Of a DNA stretch of 64,000 nt, positions 51,455 through 61,054 are shown one piece after another. Both the position numbers and the translations under genes were made by a program. Source of the DNA: JASBZA01 sp964392065 (GTDB lineage: Bacteria > Bacillota > Clostridia > Saccharofermentanales > Fastidiosipilaceae); assembly GCA_964392065.1 (NCBI GenBank), contig CAYMOG010000002.1, positions 65,396 to 129,395 on the forward strand, read 5' to 3'. The notes below the pieces were generated by a model, which did not search any database, was not told where the DNA came from, and was given only the letters and a program-made list of their open reading frames with translations. Each line of letters opens with the position of its first letter. Within the stretch, counting starts at the first letter, position 1.

Positions 51455-52981
51455 CTAATTCGTCCTTCGATAGGAGAAAGCTTCTAATATATGTTCTTCT
51501 TCAATATGTTTGACATATTCAAGATCTGCAATAGTTCTCGCAACTCTAAGTAATTTATGAAATTGACGAATTGATAAACGTAAAGATTCGGCTAACGCTT
51601 CAGCAAACATAAGTATATTTACTTTTATCTCAAAAGTTTCTCTCATAACATTACTAGGTATTCTTCCATTTAGTTTAGAAATGTCTACTTGGCTATTGGC
51701 TTGCCTTTCGTATTGAATCTTTCTACATTGTAAGACTTTTTCTCTTTCTTCTAAGATATTAAAAGTATTATCTATTATAGTTTTATGCAGCTCTCCGTCT
51801 TCCAAACGAAGCATATCGACAAATAAATCTATGCGATCAAAAAATGGATTTTGAAATTTCTCCATATAGCGTTTCAGCTCTCCATCAGAACACGAGCAAT
51901 TTTGTGCTCTCTCAAATAAGTTTCCGCAGTAACAAGGATTTGCAGCAGAGAACAAAATGAAATTTGCTGGTAATACTTGAATCACGCCATCTCTTGTCCT
52001 ACGAACTTCTGCATCTTGAATAATCGGGCGCAATATATTGAGATGTTGTGTGCTTAAGAAATTAATTTCATCAATAAATAATATGCCATGATCGGCCAAA
52101 GTCAGCTCTCCATAAGGATATTTCGTACTCCCCCCCAACAAGGAAGGAATACTAACTGTACTTTCTATTTCACGGAATGGTGCTTGTCTTGGATAGAAAG
52201 TGTTGGGGACTTTTGTTATAGCAAATTGTTTAGCTTTTTCTACAGCGATTTCATCTTCCAAGTCAGGAAGTAAAGTGGCGCTAGCCTTTGCTATACTGGT
52301 TTTACCACTTCCTGCAGACCCTAAAAAAAGTATATGATGATTTCCTGCAACCGAAATAGTGGCAGCTCGCCATGCACTCGCTTGTAAATGTAATGGCAGC
52401 AAGTGTTCCTCTTCTAGAAGAACACGGTGTTCGGATTTTATATTCAATCTAGGTGGATCATAAAATTTTTGTTCTGAATAATCCTTAAGTATTTCTACAA
52501 CCTCTTTTAAATTGCGCACATAGATACCCCCAGAATAAAAGGCTTCAATCTCTTGTCTAGATTCTTCAGGAAAGAAAAATATATCGGCAGGTGATTCTAT
52601 AAGACTTGGAATCAAAGCAAAGGACTGAGAGCTAGACTTAATCTCTCCTGTTAAAGATAACTCTCCGAAACAGGCAATACGAATAGCACTTGAGAATATC
52701 TTCTGAGCCGCTAATAAACCGATTGCGATGGGCAAATCAAAATATGATCCTGATTTCTTTATCCAAGCGGGTCTTAAATTTATTGTTATTCGCTTATTAG
52801 GTTGTACTATTCCTAAACTTCTTATTGCGGATCGGACTCTTTGTCTAGATTCCTTAACCGCAGAGTCCGCTAATCCAACTAAATTAAAATAAGGCAAACC
52901 AGGGCTTAAATTTACTTCAACATCAATTAACTGACTCTCCTTGCCTGTAATACAGGCACTATAAATAACTACTGTGCTCAT
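51455..52981 (-). CDS. comM: YifB/ComM family Mg-chelatase-like AAA+ ATPase
   Basis: This 508-residue protein has a LonC-like N-terminal domain (about 10-165), an AAA+ core with Walker A LGSAGSGKTSIAK, Walker B ILFIDEINFL, the family cysteine cluster NPCYCGNLFERAQNCSCSD and an arginine finger region, then a C-terminal helical domain (LSIRQFHKLLRVARTIADL). ComM is a DNA branch-migration helicase that helps integrate transforming DNA in Gram-negatives. An in-frame ATG lies upstream at 53020, but the ATG at 52981 has GGAGG ahead and begins with conserved MSTVVIYSACITG. Confidence 0.92.
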   Translation of the reverse strand: MSTVVIYSACITGKESQLIDVEVNLSPGLPYFNLVGLADSAVKESRQRVRSAIRSLGIVQPNKRITINLRPAWIKKSGSYFDLPIAIGLLAAQKIFSSAIRIACFGELSLTGEIKSSSQSFALIPSLIESPADIFFFPEESRQEIEAFYSGGIYVRNLKEVVEILKDYSEQKFYDPPRLNIKSEHRVLLEEEHLLPLHLQASAWRAATISVAGNHHILFLGSAGSGKTSIAKASATLLPDLEDEIAVEKAKQFAITKVPNTFYPRQAPFREIESTVSIPSLLGGSTKYPYGELTLADHGILFIDEINFLSTQHLNILRPIIQDAEVRRTRDGVIQVLPANFILFSAANPCYCGNLFERAQNCSCSDGELKRYMEKFQNPFFDRIDLFVDMLRLEDGELHKTIIDNTFNILEEREKVLQCRKIQYERQANSQVDISKLNGRIPSNVMRETFEIKVNILMFAEALAESLRLSIRQFHKLLRVARTIADLEYVKHIEEEHILEAFSYRRTN

Positions 52982-53304
52982 ATATTTTACCTCCCACAGA
53001 CTTAGTCTAAAATAAAACATATAAACTTAAACCATCAAAAAACCTACAAATACCTACAATTGTTTTCGTTCTGCCACAAACAAGATTATGATTTACTACC
53101 TTCTATATAACTCCTAGCACTCTTCACATATACCCTTAAATTATCGAAATCCATTACAGTTGAATCTTCTTGACAAAAGGTTTAAACTACTGAAGGTTAA
53201 AATTAAAAAATTTGTATTTCATTTTATTTAATAAGAAGTATCATCCTATTATTAATAAACAAAACATTTAAAAGCGAAAGCGATTATTCATAAGGAGTTT
53301 AACA
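52982..53304. other. Intergenic region between comM and ychF (323 bases)
   Basis: This is the largest non-coding gap. It is very A/T-rich. On the minus strand TTGATG (53033-53038), an 18-base spacer and TATTTT (53009-53014) could be the comM promoter. On the plus strand TTGACA at 53170-53175 is a good -35 without a well-spaced -10. AAGGAG for ychF ends the region. I see no RNA gene, riboswitch or small reading frame that I can support. Confidence 0.5.
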
Positions 53305-54399
53305 ATGAGATTAGGAATTGTCGGCTTGCCTAATGTAGGGAAATCCACATTATTCAATGCTATAACAAACGCAGGTGCGGAGAGTGCAAACTATCCCTTT
53401 TGCACCATAGAACCTAACGTGGGTATTGTCCATGTCCCAGATGAAAGATTACAGGTCTTAGCTGAAATCAGTAAAACGAAGAAAATCGTTCCAGCCATTA
53501 TTGAATTCGTCGATATTGCGGGTTTAGTAGAAGGTGCTAGTAAAGGCGAAGGTTTAGGTAATCAATTTTTAGCTAATATTCGTGAAACTGAAGCTATAAT
53601 TGAGGTCGTTCGCTGTTTTATCGATGAGGATATCACCCATGTCTCAGGATCAACAGATGCTAAGAGAGATATGGAAATCATTGATACAGAACTCATTCTA
53701 GCGGATTTAGAATGGTTAGATAGAAGAATTGATAAAACAAAAAAACAAGCTAAATCTGGAAACAAGGAAATTTTAGCTGAACTAAAATTTCTTGAAGCAT
53801 TAAGTGAACACCTAAGTAACGGAGAATCTGCACGGACTTTTGACCTCGACGAAGAGGATAGAAAATTCACAAAGGACTTAAGCTTACTCTCAGCTAAACC
53901 TATTCTCTATGTAGCAAACGTAGAAGAAGACAAACTTATGGGTGCAGAAGAAAATCCAGAAGTACAAGCTGTTGCGGCCAAAGCCCATGCAGAAGGTTCA
54001 GAATTTGTCATTATTTCCGCGAAGATCGAAGAAGATATTGCTAGCTTGGATGAAGAAGACAAAGCTATGTTTCTAGAGGAACTAGGTCTAGAAGAATCTG
54101 GCCTCGACAAGATTATCAAGTCTTCTTATGATTTATTAGGTTTAATTTCCTATTTAACAACTGGAGAACAAGAAACTAGAGCATGGACAATTACCAATGG
54201 TACCAAAGCACCTCAAGCAGCCGGTAAAATTCATTCAGACTTTGAACGCGGCTTTATTCGTGCAGAAGTTGTCGCCTATGAAGATTTGGCACGAGAAGGC
54301 TCCATGGCCCATTGTAGAGAGAAAGGTCTGGTACGTTCAGAAGGGAAAGAATATATTTTCAAAGACGGTGATGTTGTCTTATTCCGTTTCAATGTTTAA
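53305..54399 (+). CDS. ychF: Redox-regulated P-loop ATPase YchF (OLA1 family)
   Basis: This 364-residue Obg-family protein has the P-loop GLPNVGKSTLFNA (7-19), switch II DIAGLVEGASKGEGLGNQFLANI, a coiled-coil insert (about 130-195), and a C-terminal TGS domain (about 280-362, TNGTKAPQAAGKIHSDFERGFIRAEV). YchF prefers ATP over GTP and is tied to ribosomes and stress response. The normal G4 motif is replaced by LYVANVEEDKL, as in the family. AAGGAG precedes the ATG. Its last 21 bases overlap the convergent coaE gene. Confidence 0.96.
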   Translation: MRLGIVGLPNVGKSTLFNAITNAGAESANYPFCTIEPNVGIVHVPDERLQVLAEISKTKKIVPAIIEFVDIAGLVEGASKGEGLGNQFLANIRETEAIIEVVRCFIDEDITHVSGSTDAKRDMEIIDTELILADLEWLDRRIDKTKKQAKSGNKEILAELKFLEALSEHLSNGESARTFDLDEEDRKFTKDLSLLSAKPILYVANVEEDKLMGAEENPEVQAVAAKAHAEGSEFVIISAKIEEDIASLDEEDKAMFLEELGLEESGLDKIIKSSYDLLGLISYLTTGEQETRAWTITNGTKAPQAAGKIHSDFERGFIRAEVVAYEDLAREGSMAHCREKGLVRSEGKEYIFKDGDVVLFRFNV

Positions 54400-55053
54400 T
54401 GAAGTTTCCACTTCCCTGTCAGATTCTCCAATCTTAGGAGTAAGGTCTACAGGAATTCCACGAGAGATAAGTTCTCGTTCCATTAGCATAATCAGGCTCT
54501 GTTCAAGTTCTTGTACAGAGCCATTATTATAAATTTTCTCGTCAGCAATTTGCGTATATTCTTCTTCGGACATTTGTATAGACATCCTTCGTCTTGCTTC
54601 CGTTTCGTCCATACCGCGTTCTTGTAAGCGTTTTAGACGAATGGAATCTTCTGTCCAGATTACCCATACTTGATCCGATACATCCAGAAAGCCTTCGCGT
54701 ACAGGGATAGGAACATCTAAGACAATAACTTTTTCTTTAGCTTTCTTAGCCTTTTCAATTCTTTTACCCATTTCATGAATAACATGTTTGTGAATAATAA
54801 AGCTTAGCTTATCCAATAATGTTTTGTCTTGAAACACCAAGTCACCCATTTTTTTTCTATTAAGTGATTTATCTTCACCAATGAAGTCCGGACCAAACAC
54901 TTCGATAATTTCTGGAATTGCAGCTCCGCCTGCTTCTGTAACTTCATGGGATATAGCATCTGCGTCGCAGACTTTAAGTCCATGTAGTGCTAGAATTCCT
55001 GCTGCTGTAGACTTCCCGCAACCAATACCACCTGTAATACCTAATACAAACAT
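54379..55053 (-). CDS. coaE: Dephospho-CoA kinase
   Basis: CoaE phosphorylates dephospho-CoA in the last step of CoA synthesis. The 224-residue protein has a P-loop at its N-terminus, GITGGIGCGKSTAAG, the CDADAISHEV substrate aspartate, IVLDVPIPVREGF, and the lid ERGMDETEARRRMSIQMSEEE. A C-terminal extension of about 20 acidic residues overlaps the end of ychF. It directly follows polA (no gap), a common Gram-positive order. Confidence 0.95.
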   Translation of the reverse strand: MFVLGITGGIGCGKSTAAGILALHGLKVCDADAISHEVTEAGGAAIPEIIEVFGPDFIGEDKSLNRKKMGDLVFQDKTLLDKLSFIIHKHVIHEMGKRIEKAKKAKEKVIVLDVPIPVREGFLDVSDQVWVIWTEDSIRLKRLQERGMDETEARRRMSIQMSEEEYTQIADEKIYNNGSVQELEQSLIMLMERELISRGIPVDLTPKIGESDREVETSLNIETE

Positions 55054-57669
55054 TTATTTACTCTCATACCAATTCTTTGCTGTTTTCACTTCGACTTCTA
55101 GGGGAATGTCCAGATTGGCGGCATTCTCCATTTCCCGTTTCAAAATAGCTAAAACCTTCTCTCTAACATCTTCTTTTGCTTCTAGCAATAACTCGTCATG
55201 TACTTGTAAAAGAATATGAGCATCTAAGTCTTCATCTCTTAGTGCTTTTTCCGTATTAATCATTGCGATTTTCATAATATCAGCCGCGGTTCCCTGAATA
55301 GGTGCATTCATAGCCGCTCTTTCTCCGAAGCTTCTCACATTATAATTCTTAGCCGTTAATTCAGGAATATACCGTCTTCTGCCGAAATAGGTCTCCACAT
55401 AACCATGTTCCCTGCCAAACTGCTTAAGACTTTCCATATAAGGTCCTACACTTTTATAGATAGCATAATAGCCTTCTATATATTCTTTTGCTTCTTGTCT
55501 ACTAATATTTAAATCTTGAGATAGACCAAAATCTGAAATCCCATAGATAATACTAAAATTTACCGTTTTAGCAGCAGCCCTTTGATCTGGATTGACTTCT
55601 TCTTCTGGTATACCGAAGATACTTGAAGCTGTTCTTTTGTGTATATCTGCATTATGCTTAAAAGCATCTATTAAGCTTTCTTCATTGGCTAAAACTGCAA
55701 GTAAACGTAATTCTACTTGAGAATAATCAGCATCAATAAGTACATATCCTGGACTTGCCACAAACGCTTTACGTATTTGTCTACCATCATCTTCTCGTAT
55801 TGGAATATTTTGCAAGTTAGGTTCCGAACTACTCAATCTCCCTGTTGTCGTTAACGTTTGATGAAAACTTGTATGTATCCTTCCATCGGTTTGAATTTCT
55901 TTGGCCAAACCTTGTATAAATGTCGAGTCCAATTTCGAGACCGTGCGATAGTCTAGAACCTTCTGTATGATGGGGTGAAATGGCGCCATACGTTCTAGCT
56001 CAGAAGCAGCAGTAGAATAATTACCAGTAGCTGTCTTCTTCCCTGTTTGGATACCCATTTCTTCATAGAGGACTTCACCTAATTGCATTGGAGAATTAAT
56101 ATTGAAGTCATGGCCTGCCTCAATAAAAATCTCCTCTTGTAGGCGTTTAGCTTTTGCACGAAAATTCTCACCTAGACCTTGAAGTATGTCCATATCGACT
56201 CGCACACCTCTAGCTTCCATCTTCCCTAGAACACTGGCCAAAGGATATTCAATTTCTTCGGCTAAGGTTTTGAGCTCTTTCTCAATTAAACGCGCTTCAA
56301 CTTCTTCATAGAGCTTCAACATCATAAATATTTCATGTATGCCTTGCACTTCACTTGCGTCTAGGTTTCCTGAGAAGGCCTCTATAATTTGTTCTGTATG
56401 GAACACGTTTTCTCTTAGTACTAATGTATACACTTCGGCCAAAGTTTTACCTGCCACTTCAAATCCTACTAAATAAGAAGCAATATGTAGATCTACAATA
56501 TGCCTAAGAGGATAATAAGAAATGGATTTAGACAACGTTTTCCAATCATAACAATGTAATGTATTATTCTTATTATGTAACTCTTGAAGAATTTCTCTGA
56601 TATTTTCTATAGTCTTATTAGTCTCTATATAAAATTCCCATTCTTTATCTCCTTCATACCCAAGCATAAGTGTAAAGGTCTGTGAGTTTTCATGTAATTG
56701 AAACCATAAATAGAAATCCTGTCTAGAAATATCCTTTAATTGAGTAATTTCTGCACGATATAGTGTCCATTCTGGTAATTGTGTCGTGGTGATTTCTTCA
56801 AGAGTATTCTCTAGGCCAAATCGACTGATCAAGGATTTAAATCCTAATTCTGAGAAGAGCTTAAAAGTTTCTTCTTGATCAGGACTTTCGACAAGCATTT
56901 CATCTAGAGTAAACTCCAAATCCATATTTGTATCAATACGTGCTAAATCTTGAGATAAATAAGCCAAGTCTTTACCTTCTCTAAGATTTTTCCCAACAGC
57001 TCCTTTTACTTTGTCAGCATGAGCATATATCGTGTCTAAATCACCATATTCTATTAGTAGTTTCCTAGCCGTTTTATCTCCAATACCTTTGATGCCAGGA
57101 ATATTATCTGAAGTGTCTCCCATAAGAGCTTTGAAATCAACTACTTGATCGGGACGAATGCCAAATTCTTCTTCTAATAGCTCAGGTGTATAGAGGATAG
57201 TTTTACCTCCTTTTTTGGGATAGATTTGTTTTACATTCTCACTTAATAATTGGAAATCATCCCTATCTCCACTTAAGATGAGCACCTCACACTCCGTACT
57301 ACATTGCTTAACCAGCGATCCAATAATATCATCCGCTTCGTATCCAATTCTTTCTATTTGATAGATATTAAGTGCTTCGAGACAAGCTTTTAGCATAGGC
57401 ATTTGCACCGCTAGATCTTCAGGCATACCTTCTCTTTGGGCTTTATATTCTTTAAATAATTTATGTCGAAATGTTGGTTCTTTGCGATCAAAGGCAACTG
57501 CAATATGTGTTGGTTTATATTCTTCGTAATAACGCATTAGCATGGTAATAAACGTATATACAGCGCCTGTTGGGGTACCATCTGGGGATGTGAGTTGTCC
57601 TTGACGACCTTGTCCGTAAAAAGCACGATTAATGATGGAATTTCCATCGACTATTAAAATGGTAGACAT
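55054..57669 (-). CDS. polA: DNA polymerase I (proofreading domain degenerate)
   Basis: The 871-residue enzyme fills gaps and removes RNA primers. The ATG at 57669 (MSTILIVDGNSIINRAFYG) has AGGA ahead and is preferred over an upstream start at 57759. Domains are the 5'-3' exonuclease (about 1-295, with VAFDRKEPTFRH, GYEADDIIGSL, LSGDRDDFQL and helix-hairpin-helix GIKGIGDKTARKLL), a 3'-5' exonuclease-like fold (about 310-470) without the DxE catalytic residues (FYLWFQLHE at that place), and the polymerase (DADYSQVELRLLAVLA, KTVNFSIIYG, LLQVHDELLLE). Loss of proofreading residues is common in Gram-positive PolA. Confidence 0.96.
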   Translation of the reverse strand: MSTILIVDGNSIINRAFYGQGRQGQLTSPDGTPTGAVYTFITMLMRYYEEYKPTHIAVAFDRKEPTFRHKLFKEYKAQREGMPEDLAVQMPMLKACLEALNIYQIERIGYEADDIIGSLVKQCSTECEVLILSGDRDDFQLLSENVKQIYPKKGGKTILYTPELLEEEFGIRPDQVVDFKALMGDTSDNIPGIKGIGDKTARKLLIEYGDLDTIYAHADKVKGAVGKNLREGKDLAYLSQDLARIDTNMDLEFTLDEMLVESPDQEETFKLFSELGFKSLISRFGLENTLEEITTTQLPEWTLYRAEITQLKDISRQDFYLWFQLHENSQTFTLMLGYEGDKEWEFYIETNKTIENIREILQELHNKNNTLHCYDWKTLSKSISYYPLRHIVDLHIASYLVGFEVAGKTLAEVYTLVLRENVFHTEQIIEAFSGNLDASEVQGIHEIFMMLKLYEEVEARLIEKELKTLAEEIEYPLASVLGKMEARGVRVDMDILQGLGENFRAKAKRLQEEIFIEAGHDFNINSPMQLGEVLYEEMGIQTGKKTATGNYSTAASELERMAPFHPIIQKVLDYRTVSKLDSTFIQGLAKEIQTDGRIHTSFHQTLTTTGRLSSSEPNLQNIPIREDDGRQIRKAFVASPGYVLIDADYSQVELRLLAVLANEESLIDAFKHNADIHKRTASSIFGIPEEEVNPDQRAAAKTVNFSIIYGISDFGLSQDLNISRQEAKEYIEGYYAIYKSVGPYMESLKQFGREHGYVETYFGRRRYIPELTAKNYNVRSFGERAAMNAPIQGTAADIMKIAMINTEKALRDEDLDAHILLQVHDELLLEAKEDVREKVLAILKREMENAANLDIPLEVEVKTAKNWYESK

Positions 57670-57716
57670 GATAAGTCCTTTCCTCGACATAAAATCTATT
57701 TTTATATTTGAATAAA

Positions 57717-58436
57717 TTATAGCACAGGCCAGGCTACATCCTGGGTAAATAGCTCCCAAGGAGAGCCATTAGGAAGATCTGTAAAATACATTTCTTCTTG
57801 TGTGATAGGGTGAAAAATCTTAAGTCCATATGCCCATAAACCTAGAAAATAGCTTCTATGCTTTTCTAATTTTATTCCACCATATTTGCTGTCTCCTATT
57901 AATGGCAGGTCTCTTGAAGCCATTTGGACACGAATTTGATGACTTCTGCCTGTCTTTAAGTGAACTAAATATAAACTATAATGCTTGTCTTGGTATTTTA
58001 CTTTATTTACTTCTTTTATTTGCAATACGGAGGCTTTGCCTTCTCCGTTAAGAAGAACTTCAGAGCGATTACTTATACTATCTTTTGATAGAGTATCTGA
58101 CCATACAGTCCAGTCATCACCTAGATTTCCGCTAGGTGCTAGTGCTAAATAATATTTCTCCCATCGTTGCTTGCGAATTTGCTCTGACAAACGCGATGCC
58201 GCTTTGGAGGTTTTAGCAAGACAAATCACACCACCTGTATTTCGATCGAGCCGATGCACAAGACCCATGAACACATTCCCAGGTTTTTGATCTCTTGATT
58301 TAATAAAATCTTTGCTTAAATTGAGAATATCAGGCTTACCGGATTTATCCTCTTGTGATAGGATTCCTGGAGCTTTTCTAACAACTAAGAGATGGTTATC
58401 TTCATAAAGAATATCATGGGAACTTAATTTATACAT
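57717..58436 (-). CDS. RluA family pseudouridine synthase
   Basis: This 239-residue enzyme isomerises uridine in rRNA or tRNA. The catalytic block is GLVHRLDRNTGGVICLAKTSKAA with the active Asp in HRLDR, followed by KYYLAL, LKTGRSHQIRVQMA and GDSKYGG. No S4 domain is seen. In-frame ATGs lie upstream, but the one at 58436 fits best: the rluB-type gene ends two bases before it (TGAAATG) and conserved similarity begins at LYEDNHLLVVRKAPG. The specific target site cannot be read from sequence. Confidence 0.9.
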   Translation of the reverse strand: MYKLSSHDILYEDNHLLVVRKAPGILSQEDKSGKPDILNLSKDFIKSRDQKPGNVFMGLVHRLDRNTGGVICLAKTSKAASRLSEQIRKQRWEKYYLALAPSGNLGDDWTVWSDTLSKDSISNRSEVLLNGEGKASVLQIKEVNKVKYQDKHYSLYLVHLKTGRSHQIRVQMASRDLPLIGDSKYGGIKLEKHRSYFLGLWAYGLKIFHPITQEEMYFTDLPNGSPWELFTQDVAWPVL

Positions 58437-58437
58437 T

Positions 58438-59211
58438 TCAAGAATCATCCCGCTTAAGCACTTCATTTTCAGCTTTTTCAAGTAGCGATAATAATTGTGC
58501 AAGTTCTTTATGCCCCATGATACGCCATTCTCCACTTTTTAGATTACCTAACGTAATATTCATCATGCGAATACGCTTAAGATTAAGGACTTCAAAGCCT
58601 AGAGCCTCACACATGCGTCTTATCTGACGGTTTAAGCCCTGAGTAATTGTCAATCGAAAACTTCTTTTATCTATAGGTTTCAAAGTTGCAGGTAATGTGG
58701 TTTGTCCCAAGATACGAACACCTGACTCCATAGAATTAATAAATTCAGCGGTTATATCTTTATTAACCCGTACAATATATTCTTTCTCGTGTCCAAATTT
58801 TGACTTGGCGATACGATTTACAATACTACCGTCATTAGTTAGAAGTATTAAACCTTCGGAATCTTTGTCTAACCGTCCTACTGGAAATACGCGCTCCTCT
58901 ATGTCCATAAAAGAAATGACATCTAAACCTTGTCGATCTGTTGTCGATGAGATGATACCTTTAGGCTTATTTAAAACAATATACGTAGGATTTATTTTTT
59001 TCTTATAGATGTGTTTACCTTCAACATATACTTTATCTTTAGCCATTACTTGGTCGCCTAAACTTGCGACTTTTCCATTAATTTCTACTTTTCCTTCTTC
59101 AATAAGACGATCAGCTTGTCTTCTAGAGTATTCACCATAGTTTGCAATATATTTATTAAGACGCATACTATCTTGATCTTGGTGATTGTTTTTATTTCTT
59201 TTTTTATTCAT
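58438..59211 (-). CDS. rluB: RsuA/RluB family pseudouridine synthase
   Basis: This 257-residue protein has an N-terminal S4 RNA-binding domain (about 17-75, MRLNKYIANYGEYSRRQADRLIEEGKVEING) and a catalytic domain with FPVGRLDKDSEGLILLTNDG, the Asp in GRLD being catalytic, plus the late ITQGLNRQIRRMCEALGFEV. Firmicute members usually modify 23S rRNA around position 2605. It overlaps the sensor kinase gene by 8 bases. The assignment to RluB rather than RluF is the less certain part. Confidence 0.88.
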   Translation of the reverse strand: MNKKRNKNNHQDQDSMRLNKYIANYGEYSRRQADRLIEEGKVEINGKVASLGDQVMAKDKVYVEGKHIYKKKINPTYIVLNKPKGIISSTTDRQGLDVISFMDIEERVFPVGRLDKDSEGLILLTNDGSIVNRIAKSKFGHEKEYIVRVNKDITAEFINSMESGVRILGQTTLPATLKPIDKRSFRLTITQGLNRQIRRMCEALGFEVLNLKRIRMMNITLGNLKSGEWRIMGHKELAQLLSLLEKAENEVLKRDDS

Positions 59212-61054
59212 TATCCCTATCTTCCTTATACTTTTTTACGGTTAAATAGAAGCAAGATCCCTTGCCTTCTGTTGAACGAACCCATACGTGTTCACCCATC
59301 TGAATACTGAGTTCTTTCGCTATTGATAAACCTAAACCTGTTCCCTCACTTCGGCCCCTCGATTTATTAACTTTATAGAAACGATCGAAGATATGCTCTT
59401 GATCTTCTTCTGCAATTCCCCGTCCATTGTCTTCTACTTGGAAAACATAACGATCGGGATACTGGGGAAGCTCTACAAGTTCCAAATGAATGAATCCATC
59501 AGCATCTGTAAACTTCATAGCATTATCAAGGAAAATAACAAGAATCTGTTCAATTCTATCCTCATTACTATAAATATCTTCTAAGTTTTCTACTCTTGCT
59601 TTTACTTCGAAATTAATCTCATGTTCAAGCATAGTACTCTCATATTTATATTCCAAAGCCATCAGTATATCCATGGGATCTAGTCGTTCTGGTTTCATTG
59701 CAACACTACCTGACTGCAGGCGGCTTAGAGCCATCATGTCATCAATGAGCCTGGATAGCCGCAGTGTCTCTTGAAGAATGATGCCATAGTAACGCATACG
59801 GTCTTCTTCTTTCTTTACGATACCATCCATAAGCGGTTCGACTAAGCCTCGCACAGCCGTAAGTGGCGTGCGTAATTCATGGGATACATTGGACACGTAA
59901 TCTCTTCTGGTTTGCTCAAGTTGTTCTGCTTCTGTTGTATCTCGAAACAGCGCTACAACAGCATAGATTTCATTTTTTGAATCATATAAGCTATCTAATC
60001 GAATAGAAATGTTACGTCCACGATAAATCACATGGATTTCTCGAGTTTCACCACTAGCCATTACCTGATTTATAGGTTCTTCTAAATTACACAGATCCAT
60101 AATTTTCCTGTATGCCTCATCCTCTTCTATTTCATAAAGATGAAATAGTCTAAGCAAGGATGGATTAATGTGCATAAGTGAACCATGATTGGTTACGGCC
60201 AGTATTCCTTCGCCTAATCCATTTAAAATTTGTTGTAACCTATTTCTCTCTGCTTTTAAATTTCGTAAAGTCTTGTCGAGATCGTCAGCAAGATTGTTAA
60301 CGGCTTTGGCCAACTCTCCAATTTCATCATTGGAACCGATTTTGGCGCGTTTAGAGAAATCACCTCTAGACATAGCTAGGGCAACATTTTTCGTTTCCAC
60401 TAATGGACGGATCAGTTTCTGGCTAACAAATACTAATGGAATTAAAACTAATAGAAATACTATAGATGAGGCGAGAATCAAGGCGAAATTCAAATTCGTA
60501 TAACTCTCACGGATTTCCTCGAGGGAATTGAATAGATAAACTGCTCCAGTGGTTGTTTGACTCTGACTGTACTGTTCCATCACGATGATAGGATAACCTA
60601 CGAACAGATAATCACGATTCTCTTCACCAAGTTGTTCCCTGAAGCTTACCGTACGTCGATTCATAATTTTATAATTATGCTGGTTAATGATATTTTTTGC
60701 TTCTTGAACATCTTCAACGGTTAATACCGACTCATTAGGTAAGTAACTTATATCAAAACTTTCACCCCGATACATAAACACAATAATATTAGTATCTAGC
60801 AAATCTGGACCAGCGTCCATGTAACTATTATATGCACTAACCGATAAATCGCCCAAATACCGATCAGCTGTTTTATCTGCAATAATTGCTGCTTTTTCAG
60901 TTAACTCTTGTGTTTTAATATTTGTAAACACAATATTCGAAGCAAAACTATAAATTAGAAGTGTTAAGACCGCAGATAACAAGAGTGCTCCCATCAATAA
61001 CATGAGAATACGTCGAAAAAAGACCGATCCATTATCGAAGGGACGAAAGGTCAT
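59204..61054 (-). CDS. Membrane sensor histidine kinase (PhoR/WalK-like)
   Basis: This 616-residue kinase has transmembrane helices at about 15-37 and 189-211 enclosing a roughly 150-residue outer sensor domain, a HAMP domain (about 212-264), a PAS domain (about 270-375), the HisKA motif SNVSHELRTPLTAVRG with phospho-acceptor H392, and a HATPase with the N box DNAMKF, VEDNGRGI and GTGLGLSIAKEL. The layout matches PhoR and WalK. It starts at the stop of the response regulator gene with a one-base overlap, so the two form one signalling pair. The stimulus is unknown. Confidence 0.94.
   Translation of the reverse strand: MTFRPFDNGSVFFRRILMLLMGALLLSAVLTLLIYSFASNIVFTNIKTQELTEKAAIIADKTADRYLGDLSVSAYNSYMDAGPDLLDTNIIVFMYRGESFDISYLPNESVLTVEDVQEAKNIINQHNYKIMNRRTVSFREQLGEENRDYLFVGYPIIVMEQYSQSQTTTGAVYLFNSLEEIRESYTNLNFALILASSIVFLLVLIPLVFVSQKLIRPLVETKNVALAMSRGDFSKRAKIGSNDEIGELAKAVNNLADDLDKTLRNLKAERNRLQQILNGLGEGILAVTNHGSLMHINPSLLRLFHLYEIEEDEAYRKIMDLCNLEEPINQVMASGETREIHVIYRGRNISIRLDSLYDSKNEIYAVVALFRDTTEAEQLEQTRRDYVSNVSHELRTPLTAVRGLVEPLMDGIVKKEEDRMRYYGIILQETLRLSRLIDDMMALSRLQSGSVAMKPERLDPMDILMALEYKYESTMLEHEINFEVKARVENLEDIYSNEDRIEQILVIFLDNAMKFTDADGFIHLELVELPQYPDRYVFQVEDNGRGIAEEDQEHIFDRFYKVNKSRGRSEGTGLGLSIAKELSIQMGEHVWVRSTEGKGSCFYLTVKKYKEDRDNE

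Noticed and set aside
55054..57669. Broken polA because the 3'-5' exonuclease residues are missing
   Set aside because: The frame is intact, and loss of proofreading residues is usual in Gram-positive PolA; not a pseudogene.
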